Shown: piece after piece, positions 1 through 13,436 of the stretch
Position numbering within the stretch: the first letter of the stretch is position 1
Layout of the letters: each line of letters begins with the position of its first letter
Assembly (NCBI RefSeq): GCF_031877795.1
Contig: NC_133935.1
Location: forward strand, 78,448,303-78,512,302
Source: Strix aluco
Taxonomy: Eukaryota > Chordata > Aves > Strigiformes > Strigidae
Reading direction: 5' to 3'
Length of the DNA: 64,000 bases
Made by a program: the position numbers and the translations under genes
The notes under the pieces: generated by a model
Databases searched by the model: none
The model's input: only the letters and a program-made list of their open reading frames with translations
What the model was told of the DNA's origin: nothing

Positions 1-1203
1 AAAACAGTGCTCTGATGTGATACCAGCTTCTAAAACCTTGCCAGTGCCACAGCTGCTTGGTATTTTAGGTGGATAATTTTGTTGTTCTTATGTGACTTTT
101 CATTATTCTTCAAAAATATCATAGAGATTTGCTCCTAGTGTGACTTTATCATAGTTTGGGAGATAATAGGAACTGGACTTGGCTGCAACTTCAGGTTTAC
201 TGTGATTAGAAAAGAACGTGATTATGTATGAAAGGAGAAACACATAATGCAAGAGGAAATGGCAAAAAGGAACACAAGAAATGTTCCCATTAACTCTGTG
301 TATTCCTGCTTTATCATAAATAGTGTCCTAATCAGCCTGATTGTAATCAAACAAAGGTAAAATCTTACAGTGAAATGAATACATGTTAAAGCTTATCTAC
401 TGGTTTTTAGAGAGATGTCAAAGCTCTAAAGACAAGAAAAAGAAGCATCTTCATTTTTACTCTGTATGTGAGAAAACTGTAATCTAGAAAGCTAACATTA
501 CTTTCCCAGAACATAAATAATATTGTTATCAAAGAACATCACAGTCTGGGGACTTCTGCACCGAAGGCTGCTTTGGAGCTCAGCCTTCCCCTTTCTGGTT
601 AAATCCTTAATAATGAAACATTCCTTGAAAATGTTTTCTTCATAGTTCCTTTGGTTTTCCATTTTTCCCATCTGGTAGAAGCTTTATTTATGTTTTTGTT
701 CCTTGAATTTCAGTGAGAGTTCTGGGCTCCATATATTTCAATATATGTTTAGATTTTTCATTTTTCTTAGTATTATTTCTTATTATTATTTGACTTTTCA
801 TTCCTAACATTCACCAAAGTGATTAGAACTTAACATCTTATAAGCTCTTCTGAAACAGTGATCTCCAAAACAATAAAAGTCAAAGAATCAATAGGTGCAG
901 TTGTATAACACGAAGAGCATTCTCAATAAAATATTTAAAGGGCACTCGGAATATCTGAGAAGGATGGCCACTCTTATCTAATTTGCTGCAGTAAGTACAT
1001 TGCATGTTAACTGGAGGTGCACAAGGCCTTCTCAACATTTCATTCTGCTACAGGCATAAGTAGAAAGTTATCAATTTCTATTACTGTCTTTAGCAATTTC
1101 AACAATTCAAGTTCAAGGTAACAGGAAGCTCAGTAACTGTTTCACTGAACGCTGTAATTTCTTTTCTGGACAGGGCTTAGACTCATTGAGTAATAAGCAT
1201 TGA

Positions 1204-1217
1204 GTGCCATCTAGTGT
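1204..1217 (-). promoter_or_regulatory. CTCF-like motif, copy 1
   Basis: The minus strand reads ACACTAGATGGCAC, which matches 13 of 14 positions of the CTCF core CCASYAGRKGGCRS; only the first base differs. Motif match only, with no binding evidence. Confidence 0.5.
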
Positions 1218-1245
1218 ATGCATCTCATTGAGTAATAAGCATTGA

Positions 1246-1259
1246 GTGCCATCTAGTGT
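1246..1259 (-). promoter_or_regulatory. CTCF-like motif, copy 2
   Basis: This is an identical second copy of the 13-of-14 CTCF core match, 42 bp from the first because of the tandem duplication. Two same-orientation sites at this spacing could be occupied together. Confidence 0.5.
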
Positions 1260-2679
1260 ATGCATCACAGTGCATGGACAAAAACAGCCTAGGAAAGTCT
1301 AGAGAATCTCATGATTACAGTTCCTAGCAAAACCATGTGCAGAAAAGGTTGCTATGTCTGAAACAGGAATCATTAAATTACATTGTCTCATTAAAAAAAT
1401 AATTAAGAACATATTTCAGAATAGAGGGAGAGATGTACAGACACAAAACTATTGGAGGGTCATATATATTATTGCTTCTGTAGGCTGAGCTCATTAAACA
1501 CACCAGGAGATCCTTGTATCCTTTTATTCCCCACATGATTTCCCAGTGTACCACCTTCTTATCCCACTTTATGTCTTAGAACAGTTAAGCCGTTTACAAC
1601 TTGTATTTGCTAAATTACTTTGTTCTTTCCTTCTGGGAGAAAAGTAAATCTTAATTGAGAAATTTGGCAGGTTTAAAAGATTTATATTGCTCCAGCTCTT
1701 TGATCTATAGGCAATTATAATCCCATTAGGTAACAAATTCACTTATCAATTGCCATAGCTTTGTTGGTCCCACATTTCCTTTTCCAGTTTTCACCAAAAC
1801 CAATAGGACCCTTCCTGCTTATGTCTGACACTATTTTCTGAAAGAATGATTACACTATGGCCAGGCAAACAGAGATCTTGGAGAAAAATGCCACTAGTGT
1901 GAACGTAAGTCCTTGCTTAACTTTGAACAGTACAGCCAGAAGAATTCAACCATATACAGGTTATGTTTAACACTATCAAAACTTCTAAGGTGATAAAAAC
2001 CTCTGTAAAGTGATAGCTGGTATAGTTTGAAATGCCAAAAATATAACTTAACAGTCTGGTCTTACACATATCTCATAAGTGTTTTTCCCAATGAAAGCTG
2101 GATGTTTATAATACTCACATTTCAATACATTAGTCCTGGTTTTGTTTACCTGATTCACTCATTTCATGTTAGAGATGTAAAAATCTTCTCTATGGAACTG
2201 GTTAATGACCAGCTGGAGACATCAATAGATTAATTTCCAAGCTTAGTATCACATCATTTAACATTTAGTTCAGCTTTCTTCAGAAAGTTGCTTAGGTCTG
2301 TATCTCTAGATGCTCCAGAAGCCTTGATGAGATTGAATGTTATTAGAAATTCCACAACATGTTTTTGATTAAAAAACTTTTGAGTATCATTGTGTTGTAA
2401 GAACAAAGCAATAGCTCAAAGGAAAACTTCTATAAAGCCACTGAGGAGGTCTCCAAGTGGATCAGCAAAATATGAAACTTGTTCTTTCAGAAGAAAAATA
2501 ACCACTTGAAAGCATAAATGGCTCATGAAGTGCTTGTTAAGTGCTATATACTACATAGAGCTATGTGGGTACAAAGGTAGAGAGAGAGAAAAAACCCCTA
2601 CCTGCTGCTGTCAGTAAAGAAACTAATTATCCATGAAGCTGTTGCTGTTTGTACATCTGAAACGGGTAGAAAGAATTAT

Positions 2680-3183
2680 TGCATCCAACTTTACTGGGCT
2701 GCAGTACCAATCACCTTACTATGTAGGGAGGCTGGACAAGAAAACACACACACACACGCCCACACAGCCACAAACCTGTTTAAAATTCTGAATAGACTTA
2801 ACCTAGTTACATAGCAAAAGATAACACATCAGAGATGACTGCTGAGCTGCAGCAGCAAAATGTGGCGAATGGCAAATAAAAGAGGAGTCCTCTTTCTCTA
2901 CCAGAGGAGGTGGAGGACCTGCTGCAGATACGCAGTGGCACTGCCCAGGTGCAGCATCCTTACCCAGAGAAACAGTGCTGGAGCAATTCCTGCTCTCCCT
3001 CTTCTGCTTCTGTCCCTGTTCCTGCAGGGGCTGTGAGTGCTCTTTATACCTTCTTGTTATCTCCTTTGTGCTTTCACACTATACAGGGCATTCTACATGC
3101 AATGCATACATATTCCTTCTTGTCTCTGCTGTGTCTAAGCCAGGTTCTGCCCAGCTCTCAGGACTGCATTGCTTTAGTGAGCA
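2680..3183 (+). repeat. Inverted-repeat arm A (unclassified repeat, about 0.5 kb)
   Basis: This segment recurs in reverse orientation at 13437-13935. Positions 2796-3101 are identical to the reverse complement of 13514-13819 with no mismatch over 306 bp. The outer parts on both sides are only about 80-85% identical, including a CA-rich stretch at 2742-2766. It contains an AATAAA at 2875-2880 and a 13-bp interrupted palindrome just after it. The right end (gagca) is sharp in both arms. Two frames are open across the core, but neither protein resembles anything I know. It may be an LTR or another non-autonomous element; no target-site duplication is evident, so I leave it unclassified. Confidence 0.88.
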
Positions 3184-6100
3184 ATAATATAGCAGTTGCG
3201 ACTTCTGCTCTTCCCCAAGAGCAAATGGTATTACCCTATACCTGTACTGTCAGATTCTTTGCTATCAACCTAGGCTTGGGGTTTTGGTATAGACCAGGTG
3301 AAGGATCAAAAGCTGATAAACAGGTACTATTTTACAGTAACAGACCTGTTTGTGTTCATTAAAAGTATCATTTTTGTTCTCCTTGAGGTGGAAAAATATT
3401 CTACCTTTAAAGAGAGATTATTTTCATCTATGAAAGAGATGCAAGAATGGAGTAAGAAACACATCTGTCAGAAATCAAGCAACAATTTTAGATGAATATA
3501 CTAGACAATGTCATAATAGGCATTTCTTTTATATTCGTGTATTTGAGGGACAACTTGCTAGAAGTGGTATAGTGCTAGAAGCAGGCTTAACATCCAAATC
3601 AAAATCAACATGCAACCAAGTAAGTTTGGAGTGGAAGAGATTTACTGTTGAGACATCAAAATACCAGGTGTGAATGAGTCATGAACTCCTCAAAACTCAT
3701 TTACTGAATCACGACTCCGTAAATACCATGTACCTTCTTCACACAAATAAAACAGTAAGAATCCTTCAGCTTATGAGCCAAAGCAGAACAATTGATAAAC
3801 TCCCTTGATGAAAGCTTGGTTTCCATAGAGAGATGAAGTAATTCATCAAGATAGCTTTTTCTGACATTTATTACCAAGCAAAAATGGGGTTTTATGTGAA
3901 ATAATATGTTTCATCAGAGTAGTTGGTTTAGCTGGAAAAATTAGGCAAACTTTTGAGCATCAAAGCCCTTCTTCGTGTTTAAGGTAGACTTGGAGCATTT
4001 TAAAGCTAAGCAGAAATTGAAAACATTTGTTTAGGGCCTAGATAGACAGGTCTCGGTAGGGTCATCTCTGAGAGAAAAGGTGTTTGATGATTGTGGAGTA
4101 GACTATATTCTCAGAAGAAAAGGAGGGGGGCAGGAAAGGAGAGGCAGAGAAATAAATACGATGAGGTGGTTATCTTCTGGACGGAAGAGAGAGACATAAT
4201 TTCTATAACAATTTAGTAGAGGGGCAGAAGATAACAGTATGTCCTAAAAGCAATACCTCTACTGAGTTTGCTTTTTGTGTATCTAGTGGAATTATGAATG
4301 TTGGTTCTCAAGATAACTGAAAAAATAAGATTTGTTTGTTTCCTCTGAAGACAAGGTCTTAGAGATCAGAAATAGAATGACTTTTCTTTTTAAGAAATAT
4401 TAATCTTTGTTATGTAACCTTTTACAGAGATTTTGGAGTGCTCATCCCAATATAAAAGGGACTATGATGTTGTATATGCTATTTGAGAGCTGAGTATGAC
4501 TGACACAGCACTTTGTCTTCAGAAATTACTGCTAGACATTCACTCTCCAGTACACACAAAACTTGTGTAGGCTAACACTGATAGACACCAAGAGAAGTAC
4601 AGAAACACTGCATCATGGAAGAAGTCCTATTCAATCTCTTGCCACAGGTCTTAAAAAATTAATATAATAATACATGGAGAACAGTGAGCATCATAGTGTT
4701 GCCTCTGCCAGTCTGCACGGTTTAGAAAGGAGCTGGACCTTCACCACTACAACAGTGGGGAGGTGAGAGAGACTGGAAAAAAGAAGAGAAATCCAGATGC
4801 TTGTGTGCTTACACATGAATCAAGTTCCAGAAGTGTCCACCCATGATTCATTCAGATGAAGACTGTGTAACACTCAAATCTTGTTTATGGGCAAAGAGGA
4901 AGCACACCTTATATTTATATAAAGCCAGGAATTTATTGCTAGTGCAATCAAAATCTTCAGATTTTAATCACTATTATCCCAGATCTAATTGTTAGAGAAA
5001 AAGAGGAATACAGTTAGAACACAGAATTAAGACTTAGTAATAGTAATAAACCAGTTAAAATGGCTATACACGCACTTAGTTTCTACCACTTTCCTGGTGT
5101 TATGCTCATCCTTCCCCTGTTCCTCTGGCTCCTGAGGCTGGCAGCTTCTTTCTAGCAGTGGTAGGTGGTGAGCTGTCAGCATCTGGAGCCCTTTTTCAGG
5201 AGGAATATGATGTTCATGTCAATGGTTTCTTCTTCTTCATGCTCAGATCTATGTAAGACGTATTTGGAACCTTGTGGCAGACATTGTATTGGTGTAGATA
5301 GTGATCTGGAGCAGGCCATGTCTGGCAGTTGCGTCACCTGCTTGGCCTCACCAATATCTAACAGTACAGCAAGGAAGTTCTTATGAGAACATCCTTTAGG
5401 AATAGAGTTTTCTTACAAGGAAATTATATAATTGCTCACATGACCAAAAGGGAGAGCATCTCTCCATGGATGGGATTTGTTCTGCTCTGCACAGCACACT
5501 GGGGGAAAATCCATCCAGGCTCCATATGATGTTGTATGAATGCAGACTGCCCAGAAAGAATTAATTCCCTGTCTAGATTCCTCCTCTTATTCTGTCTTAT
5601 TACAGCAAGTAGCTTATTAAGGCATTTGTTGTCAGGTCTTGCTGAGATCCTGCACTGGCTCGCTCTTACATCACCCATCAGGTGCAGAACATGGGGTTAA
5701 TTCTAAATGTTTACTAACACCCATTTGCACCTTTCTCTGTCTTCATTGGTCTGCACCTCCATGTTACATCTGAATTTACTATATGCCATGATATTTGCGT
5801 TGTTAGACATGAAATGCTAGATCTGTTTGTTCTCCTTGTTACCCCTAAACCCAGTTCTGTGCAGCTCCAAACTTGCCATTGGTGAGTTAAAACAAAGATG
5901 CAGGTTCAGTAGTCCAGAGAGAGCAAGCCATACAAGCCTCAATCTTGAGGTCTTGCAAACTCATTACAAAGCTGTAATAAGCTTTAATACTGCCTTTAAG
6001 TATTTCTAGCAATTTTTCATTAAAAATAAAGGTAATTATTACACTTCTATCAACACAAAAATTTGTGACCAGTAAAGCTTATTATGCATAAATATGGTTC

Positions 6101-6737
6101 TGGTCAGTTTTGAGAATATCATCATTAATATTATCACTTCTAAGCTGACATAAAATTTGTAATATCTAAAAGAAGTCTGTGGATAGATATTTTCAAGAGA
6201 TCTCGATTTTGTCTTCTGAGATCTGTCAATAACTTAGATTTCTGACTTGGGTCACTGACTAAAAATTCTGAAGGAAGAAATCATAGCAGTTATAGGAAAT
6301 GGAATAAAATACATAATAAATTTAGCCAAGATGCATAAATAATTTTAGACTGATGCCACTGGGAGATTATGGGTTACATTGCACGTAGATTCTAGTAATG
6401 GGCAGCATCACAGAAAAAAATATTAAACTTGGAATATGCTGTGTGTATGATTTCAGTTGAATCATCTGTTTTGGTAGGGAAAAGAGGTTCTTGGTTATTC
6501 TTTGAGTTTATAAGTAGTATAGATAGACCATGCTGTACCCAGCTCGGGGTTCTACATGTATCATCAAACATGTCCTAGAGTAGAAAACCAGGATCCATCT
6601 TAAAAGGTTCCCTCTGGCACCTGCTAAAAAGGCAGCCAGACCCTGTAAATAACCTGGCCTTAGATGAGACTCCAGCACTTTAGACTGCTCCTATGTCTGA
6701 TCTTAAACGGGTTTAGCTGCCAAGTTAGGTCTCAATT
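3184..6737. other. Intergenic DNA with no recognised gene
   Basis: AT-rich sequence without a recognised repeat or gene. A somewhat GC-richer section at 5090-5720 includes open frames of 73 and 80 codons on opposite strands; neither has a recognisable domain. Confidence 0.6.
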
Positions 6738-6802
6738 TCATAGATTCATAGGATAATTTGGGTTGGAAGGGACCTTAAAGAGCATCTAATCAGTCTAGTA
6801 AG
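6738..6802 (-). mobile_element. Short CR1 LINE 3'-end fragment
   Basis: The plus strand carries tcataggataatttgggttg followed by gaagggacctt, the reverse complement of the highly characteristic CR1 3' terminus. Only about 65 bp remain, so this is a heavily 5'-truncated copy, as is usual for CR1. Confidence 0.85.
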
Positions 6803-9800
6803 ATCCTTTCATGACTGAAGAACTTATCGTAGAAAACTCTCCATTCTACTAAACAACATGTAGCAAATTCAAAGAAGTTCAGATGTAAGTTGCCTGAAAA
6901 ATATTTACAACTCTGCTAACTTATGGTACTAACAGAACTGACATCAGTTAAATTTCTCTTTTTTATGTCAGGTCCTTGTCTATGAACCTGGCAAATGGCA
7001 ATACCTTTTGCCAGTTTTTATTTCTGCCTTGGATCATCTCAAGTTCTGTAAAATACAGGTAAGCAGGATGTTCGGGTTTTTTTAAGGTTAAAATATTCCA
7101 AAATGAACAATAAAATGAAAAGCACAAGGAAGGTGCAGAGCATGTGCAATTCATATGGCCCAAAAATGCTGGTTTGAAGCATGGCTAGCTACAGGAGAGG
7201 ATGTTCTGGAATGGCCCTGAGCTTCCCAAAGCGATCATGTTTTCTTTGGGTGTCTTACAGACCCAAATTACTCCTGAAATCAAGAATGCTGCTTTATGTA
7301 TCATTACAAAATGTCTGGTTCTTTCGCTATTAGTTCATAAGAGCTACAGTATTTGGATCAATCTTCTATCTGTAGAAAAGTCTTACAAATTTCAGTATAT
7401 GAATTAAAAATTAAACAGAATCATACTTACTGAAGTAAACTAACGTAAAGAACAGACCAACCCAGGGAAACCAAACTCTGGATTATGTACAGTATTTAAT
7501 TATTCATTTGAGTAGTTTCCTATAAAGAAAACAAGCAAACAAACAAGAAAACTCCTAAAACCAGAGAAATTTAAGAAGCCCCCAAAACTGAAATAATCTT
7601 GGGGCTCAATACCGCATAGGTAGATTTTATCTTCATTTTGCATGTTTAAGGTTAAAATTTCTCTATAGCAGTGTTAAAAAGAAAATCTGTACTTCTGCTT
7701 TCTTGTTGAGTAAAACACAAGTCTATGTTTTCTGGAGTTATGACACCATCTTCTGGCAAGACAGAGTGTTTGCTCATTATTGATAAAATGTATTGTGAAT
7801 CTTATAAAAAAAGATATCTAGGTGGTTTGTCTGAACTTTCCAGCTCCAGCTCATTTCCATAACCAGAATTGCCAACTGCTTGTGATACATTAACTGAGTC
7901 TGGGGGAGCAGGTCCATACTATTTGCAGTGTTTACCAAAAGAAAAATTAAAATATAAATAGAAACATTAATGAATTTTTGAAGAGACTCAGAAAGCAGAA
8001 ACATTCTTCTTAATTGCAGTGTGTACTGTGAAAAGGGACGGTTTTTTTCACCTTTGCTTCCTTAGTCAAGTCTTCTCTTCCTCCTTCATGACAGCATGGG
8101 AGAGTCACATTCACATCCAATAGTCAATGACTAGGTACAGAAAATCAGTTTTGAGGTTAGAAACTGTGTATTACCAAATGAAGAAGATGTTGTCAATTTT
8201 TCCACAATACTTCGTGTTTTACCAGGTGAAAGAAGAAACACATACATAAACACAAAGAAACTGCTGAGTTTCTGGTCTCTGATTAATGATTTTTTGGACA
8301 TACAGGTTACTGGTAATGTTCTGTCACATCTTCACAGCCACCAATAGTCTGTTAACATAATGCTATTGCTTTTTGAAGCTGTAGAAATTATATGATTAAA
8401 CTAAACTAAAACTGCAGGTCACCAGGGTGGGTATTCAAATGGGAAAACCTATTAAACAACAGTTTTCCAATAAAAATGTTGGATGACCCATTTTTTTGGT
8501 TATTAAAAAATGTACATGATCATATGGACAAAATTGCCTTGGTAGAAGACACAAGCTAGTATTAGTCTCTTGCATTCCTAATTTCAGTGATCTGTAATAT
8601 GCCTCATTTGCAACAATAACTTCAATTTTGTGCAAGATGAACTGAAAGAAGGTATAGGATAATTTTATTCACATATGTTAAAAGAGAGCCCTTGTTAGAT
8701 GTAGTTATTTATAAGTGCGACATGATGTTCTCTCATCCGTGTGTCCAAGTGCACATGTAGCAGCATTGACCTGGGATACCTAAGGCTGCTGTCAGCACTC
8801 TCGTATTGACTCTTCAGGCATTTTCCCACATGACTGTATTTTGCAATGCAAGAAGAATAGGTGGATTTTCTTACTAAAATGTTAAAATCTTGTTCAGTAA
8901 TTATGTCTTCATGAATATTTCTGTTTATTAATACCTTCTCTCTACAGAAAAGTCTAGAACTTAAATTTAAAAATGTTGGCCTGCAATTAGTTGTATATTT
9001 ATAGGTGAAAAAATACTGTACAATTCACAAATATATGTGGTGGTTTTTTTTTTTTTTTCTATTTCTCTCTATGACTATGTATTTTAAAAGCTATGCTGAG
9101 CAGCAAGACCATAACAAGACCTCATGTTACCTTTTTTGGATTGCCTGAGATATGAGTACTACTGCTCACCTGTTTGAACTGCCCCTTCTCTCCAGAGCTG
9201 GCAAAGCATGAGCAATTCTTTTTAACATACACATCACACTGTAAACTTTCTTGGATAGATACCTGCTCTTTCTCCTGTTAAACATTCTATGATGAACCAT
9301 GATATAGATTGATAGAAGCTAGCATCATTAAAAAAAAAAAACAAAAGAAATTACTTTTGGCCGAAAATAAGAATCTTTAGTTAGCCTTGTAAGACAATGT
9401 TTAAATTTCTAATTGTTTCTGATTTCTGACAGAAGATGGGGTTTAAGTTGGTAAATTGGTCAATGAGATTTACTTTTTTGTCCAGCAATTAATGATCAAA
9501 ATTTTATAAAATTCTTTCTGCAGAATCACACTTATTCAGCAGTATCTGATGGTGGGGAAGAGGAATATATTCCATTAGATAGATCTATCTATATATAGGT
9601 ATATTCCAAATAGTTCTTTGTCTGAAATCAGTTGGAAACATCAGTAAAGCAGTGCTGAAAAATATATCCTTCAGCAATGGATTTTCATTTATATCTTTGA
9701 ATCTGGTTTACTAATATTCAAGTAGTGGTATACATAAAATTGCAATTTAAAATGTTTATTGGTACAATTCTTGTAGCTTAAAACTAGAGTGTCTGATTCT

Positions 9801-11888
9801 GAACTTCATTCATTAGTTTTGGCATAGATGGAGTATGGGAAGGGTGGCAGATGGAGACACAACTTTAAATTTTAGTTCCTCTGGCCCTACTTTGAACAAG
9901 AAATAGTGTCTTATTGCACTCTCTTTTGGCAAACCCCCAGATAAAAGACTATCCTGTTCTAGCAGAGAAGTATCATCATAAAGACTATTAAAAATGCTTT
10001 TTCATTTGACTTGCAAAAGTGTGTATGACTATGAGAGCATTAGCATGTATTTAATGTTGTAATGTTAATTTTTAAAAGGTATATTTTTTCCATGATTTTC
10101 TAAAACCTCTTGCTAGCCTTCCAAAAATCACACTTTGCACGCAAATGCTTCATTAAAAAAAAAAGCAGTATCAGTGGCAGTTCAGCAGGATTCATGGTTA
10201 GTTTTTTCATCACTACTTTCAGCTGCACAGCCTGGGACTTCTAAAGGAGACCCCTGCATGCCCCATAAGTCTGAAATCTTGTCACATCATCACTGCTGAG
10301 CAGCATGGGCTGTCAGCAACACCTCAAGCTTGTAAAAATGAACATTTTGAGCCAGCACAGGACCTTAAAAATAAATTTGTGTATTGATTACATCTTATTT
10401 ATGTTAAGTCCATGCCTCAAAATTCTTGCTCTAAAGAATTTTTTTCTCATTTTTAATAAAAAAAAAATGTGAATTTTTAAAGGGTTAAATCCACTCACAG
10501 ACTTTACTGCTTTCTAAAGCCAAGACTTCCTCAGCATTGACGTGGCTTAGAGAATATTTGTAAAGACATGTTTCTACATAACATTTTATTCAGGCAAAAA
10601 TGCAATTTTACACACAATTTTTTCCTTAGAACTAAGGACCAGACTAATCAGATAGGGTAGCTTCTCCCCTTGACGTCTACTGGAAGTTACAAAACTTGCT
10701 ATCTATGTATACCTAGCCTAAATGCCTGATGAGTAAACCTGGGTGCAATGTTGCTGTCGCTGCTGCCATCTGCTGCTTACTTTAAAATCAACAACCTTTA
10801 AATGTCAGAAACAAAAATTCCGATGTGAAGCTTAAACATCTGAGTTTCACAAATGCTAATAGAAGATGTAAAAATTGCAGCTTACAACTGATCTTTATTC
10901 TAAATAACATATAAAAATGATTTAATTGTGTTCTTCTGGGTAGTTACATCACTGTTAGTAGCATTTAAAATACATGGAAATTATTAGTGTCTGTACAAAG
11001 CAATTTTCCATAAAATACTTATTAACATTTATTTTTTTAGTTTATAATTTTAGAAAAGCTTATTTTTATTTTAACTTTATCACCATATTTATATCAGCAT
11101 ATGTGTAGACATATTGTCTTCATCTTCAATTGATGTATTCTAAATAAAAATTATAGCATATATTTGTGGGGAGTGCTCCAGATTTATGTAGCCCCTGGGC
11201 TTTCTTCCTCAGAGAATTTAATCACTCATTTATTCCTTATTCTTATATCTCTAGGCTGTTGCCTAGTCAGCATTCTTCATATTCTTTTGAAGTTTGAATC
11301 AAGGTTTTTGAAGACTGATTGAAATGTATTTGATACTGGAAATGTATCACAGATTCAAGAATATCATTTAAAAGTAATATTAAAATTCAGATCACCAGGG
11401 AATCTTGGTAATAATTAATGCCTTTTCTACAAATAAAAATAGCTGTTTAAAATTGTTATTATTGCTGTTCTGGTTAACACAGAATGAAATCAGCAATTTC
11501 GGCACAAACCCCAAAGTTTACATACTCTCACTCACTTTTACTCTCATCTATAAATGTGAAAAAAATCTATTCTTCAAAAATCTATGCTTACAACTGTTGA
11601 AGAATTTTTTTAAAAGCCCATAGTGTATCTCTATCTGGTTCCTTGAAAGGGTAACTGCTTAACAGTGAATACACACAAACGGGAATGTCGATAAGAGACT
11701 CAAGCATATCACTTTTCCAAGAACCTTTCTGGGTGGCTGATACTTACTAACACACAAGGTCAGTTGGGCTGGACTGAGGAGGATGTATTTAATGAGCACT
11801 TTTTCTCTTAATTAACAAGATCCTACTCAATTTTTTGTTAAAGCTTAATTAATCTACAACATAAATTTTTAAATTCAGGTATAATAAT
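6803..11888. other. Intergenic DNA with no recognised gene
   Basis: AT-rich sequence with scattered homopolymer runs (T-run near 9043-9058, A-run near 9331-9341) and a short palindromic gata/tatc stretch at 9576-9600. One CTCF-like motif (10763-10776) is listed separately. I see no gene or older repeat. Confidence 0.6.
10763..10776 (-). promoter_or_regulatory. CTCF-like motif
   Basis: The minus strand reads GCAGCAGATGGCAG, 13 of 14 matches to the CTCF core CCASYAGRKGGCRS, in the same orientation as the pair at 1.2 kb. A short CpG-containing flank (gtcgctgctg) adjoins it. Motif evidence only. Confidence 0.45.
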
Positions 11889-12140
11889 GGCCTCAAGTTG
11901 TGCCAGGGAAGGTTTAGACTTGGTATTAGGAAGCATTTCTTTACAGAATGGGTTGTTGGGCATTGGAATGGGCTGCCCAGGGAGGTGGTGGAGGTGTTCA
12001 AGAGGCGGGTTGACATAGTGCTGAGGGATATGGTGTAGTTGGGAACTGTCAGTGCTAGGTTAACAGTTGGACTAGATGATCTTCAAGGTCCTTTCCAACC
12101 AAGATGATTCTGTGAAATTCTGTAAATTATTCTATTATTA
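11889..12140 (+). mobile_element. CR1 LINE 3' fragment
   Basis: About 250 bp of the CR1 3' region in plus orientation. It includes ggcctcaagttgtgccaggg, the ggctgcccagggaggtggtg block, gttggactagatgatcttca and the terminal ctttccaacc with degenerate gattctgtga repeats. It is moderately diverged and 5'-truncated. Confidence 0.93.
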
Positions 12141-13436
12141 AACTTTTAAGGTTAGTTTCAATACCACTCTGGATTTCGAGCAATATTGTGAATGCCACAG
12201 CCCCTGCTGTCATGTGAGGTTTAAAATAAGTGCTGTCACTCAAATGCCTAGTTCTGGTGGCTGGTGAGATGTGTTATGGGCACTACCCCACTGAGTTAAG
12301 TCCTCCAGGGCACTTCAGCCACTGTTATTGTCTTCTGTCTTTAATCAGCAAACTTGGGTGTCTAGTGAACAGGCTCTGTATGTTACACATTGAGCTGAAC
12401 TCTTCAAAGGGTGATTGAGAACAATCTACTTAAACTTCTGATCCTGTCAGACCTTTAGCTTTAAAGAGTAATGATTTAAATAGGAATGACTGGGAAAGAT
12501 CAATCTGGCAAACTCGGTTTCAACAAATTTTTACTTTAGGAGTATAGAGAATCTTTTCAGACTCATATCGGTGATTTCTGTGCAGTCTGAGCTCACCCCA
12601 GGTCCAAAAAGATGTTCAAAACCAGTGATTTCTTGTGCAGCCCATGTGTAAGGGTGCTGAGCTCAACCTCACCCCTGTGGGAGGCCTGACGGGGCTGCTG
12701 GGGCTCAGGGCAATGCAGGGTAAGGGCCTGCTGGAGTTACTAAAGAAGAAAAACCTGTTTTACAGAGCTTGACAAGAAACATATAGAAAACAGGAATATG
12801 AACCATGATCCGTCACACTTCAGATGAGTGTCTAGTTGTGGTTGAATGCACAATAGCATCTCCTCCACCTTTCTCAGTCCACCATATGTGTCTAAATCCA
12901 GCAAAAATTTTTTAACTTCTACTTTTGAGAGAGATAAAGTGCCTCCCTCCAGCCTGGAGTTTAGTGCCTGAATCTTTGAAATGTAATAACTGTTCTTTGA
13001 TAATAAAAAAGTGTTAAAAAAGTAATAGTGGTTGTTTTGGTTTTGGTTGTTTTTTTGGTTTTTTTGTTTTTTTGGTTTTTTTTTTAATTTGTAAAACATT
13101 ACACTTTTTTTTTTTAGGTTTTTAAATAAATTTTTATTTTATACCTGTACTTATGAATCAACACACAGCTTGACTGGGCTCTAGGATTCTATGTTGAATG
13201 CTTGTAGACATAAAGTGTACCACAGTCATTAAAATAAAGATTAAATTTTTGTGTAATTGGAAAATGGACTGAATCCACTAGAGACTTGTAATTACTGACT
13301 AGATTTAATTCCAAGGCAAAGGGGTCATTTGTACTATATTTTTTCCTGTCTATAAGCAGACGTCTCAAGAGTAAAGCATAGTATGACATCAGGGGTCCTA
13401 AGGGCATGAATACAAATCTCATCTGTTCTTCTGCTG
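12141..13436. other. Intergenic DNA with a GC-rich patch and a T-rich tract
   Basis: Positions about 12640-12740 are GC-rich for the region, without a recognisable element. Positions 13028-13087 are a T-rich tract with spaced GG pairs, and another T-run follows at 13105-13117. No gene seen. Confidence 0.6.

Larger units (their letters stand above)
1183..1266. repeat. Perfect tandem duplication, 2 x 42 bp
   Basis: Two exactly identical 42-bp units lie end to end at 1183-1224 and 1225-1266, and the copy ends abruptly on both sides. Zero divergence between units implies a recent duplication or selection. Each unit contains a CTCF-like motif on the minus strand, annotated separately. Confidence 0.97.
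1..2679. other. Intergenic DNA with no recognised gene
   Basis: This is AT-rich single-copy-looking sequence. The longest open frames are under 70 codons and resemble no family I know. The only structured element I see is the 42-bp tandem duplication at 1183-1266. Confidence 0.7.

Noticed and set aside
2910..3362. A 150-codon open frame on the plus strand, the longest by count
   Set aside because: It sits in repeat arm A and is partly repeated in arm B, where it diverges after the shared core. A second frame is also open over the same bases, and neither resembles a known protein. Best explained by the repeat's composition.
7746..7760. A further CTCF-like match (caccatcttctggc)
   Set aside because: Only about 11 of 14 core positions match and key bases differ, so it is below the level I would report. 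Similar weak matches at about 13950 and 37480 were dropped too.
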